A DNA stretch of 14,027 nucleotides from NCBI GenBank assembly GCA_003218525.1, contig QHNU01000019.1, forward strand, positions 1-14,027, read 5' to 3'. A program made the position numbers and the translations under genes. Shown one piece after another: positions 13,741-14,027 of the stretch; the stretch's first letter is position 1; every line of letters starts with the position of its first letter. Source of the DNA: Verrucomicrobiota bacterium (GTDB taxonomy: Bacteria; Verrucomicrobiota; Verrucomicrobiia; Chthoniobacterales; UBA10450). The notes under the pieces are model-generated. The model saw nothing but the letters and a program-made list of their open reading frames with translations. It did no database searches and was not told where the DNA came from.

Positions 13741-14027
13741 TCAAATCCTATAGGAACTCTCCACCCGCTTCGCGACATCTTTATAGCCGTAATCGCTCTC
13801 GTAGATTTGCTTCATGCAGGCGATTGATTTTTCCGGGTCCTCCATCATCTCATAAACAATTCCAAGATTGTAAACGATCTCCTTCTTTGTTGGATCCATG
13901 GCGAGAATTTCCCGGGCCGCTTCCTCCAGTTGTTTAGCGGCCAGATCGAGCATGCCGAGCTCGCGATAGCAGCATCCGAGGGCATTCATCGCTTTCAAAC
14001 GGGCCTTTGGGTTCTGCCGAGCGCGCT
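13741..14027 (-). CDS. Tetratricopeptide-repeat protein, C-terminal end (cut by window edge)
   Basis: The frame is open from the right edge to a TGA at 13743-13741 and gives the last 95 residues of a longer protein. Two helical pairs with TPR spacing are visible: AMNALGCCYRELGMLDLAAK followed by QLEEAAREI, and EIVYNLGIVYEMMEDPEKSI followed by ACMKQIYESD. The protein ends in AKRVESSYRI. The characteristic small and aromatic residues of TPR helices (A-x-x-x-LG-x-x-Y, Y-x-LG-x-x-Y) are present. TPR proteins are protein-interaction scaffolds; nothing here names the partner. The start lies beyond the window, and an internal TTG at 13998 should not be taken as the true start. Confidence 0.85.
   Translation of the reverse strand, partial: RARQNPKARLKAMNALGCCYRELGMLDLAAKQLEEAAREILAMDPTKKEIVYNLGIVYEMMEDPEKSIACMKQIYESDYGYKDVAKRVESSYRI

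Overview
The window looks like chromosomal DNA of a Gram-negative soil or water bacterium, most likely a Verrucomicrobiota member related to the Chthoniobacterales/Spartobacteria. This is inferred from the mix of families: a short RpoD/RpoS-type sigma factor, a secreted DUF4142 protein, a TPR protein and very large multi-domain glycosyltransferases. Most start codons also lack a Shine-Dalgarno motif. No single marker proves the lineage. There is no tRNA, rRNA, CRISPR array, transposase or other mobile-element signature.

Layout. Bases 1-565 (minus strand) hold the first 188 codons of a ComM/YifB-type Mg-chelatase-like AAA+ protein, cut by the left edge. A non-coding stretch of 443 bases follows (566-1008), containing candidate promoters for a plus-strand sigma-70 factor (1009-1881). 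The sigma gene ends in a hairpin-plus-T-run terminator that separates it from the convergent pyruvate kinase gene (1930-3333, minus). A divergent gap of 147 bases leads into a plus-strand run of three tightly packed genes: a zinc-ribbon SAM methyltransferase (3481-4305), a 971-residue protein with three repeats and two GT2 domains (4327-7242), and a protein combining a fourth repeat copy, a CgeB-like GT and a GT2 (7245-9911). They are spaced 21 and 2 bases apart, so they probably form one operon.

This run meets, tail to tail and with overlapping stop codons, a minus-strand GT2-GT2-GT4 gene (12846 down to 9908). Its GT4 part is split by a frameshift near 10641-10702. Beyond it lie a hairpin-rich gap, a secreted DUF4142 protein (13017-13613, minus) and the C-terminal end of a TPR protein (13741 to the right edge, minus).

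How the genes work together. The 3.5-12.8 kb block encodes seven recognisable glycosyltransferase modules on three (now four) polypeptides plus a methyltransferase. That fits assembly and methyl decoration of a surface polysaccharide, O-antigen or glycoprotein glycan. The least explained element is a repeat of about 105 residues present three times in one GT protein and once, more divergent, in the next. I do not recognise it as a named family. It is the best candidate here for something undescribed.
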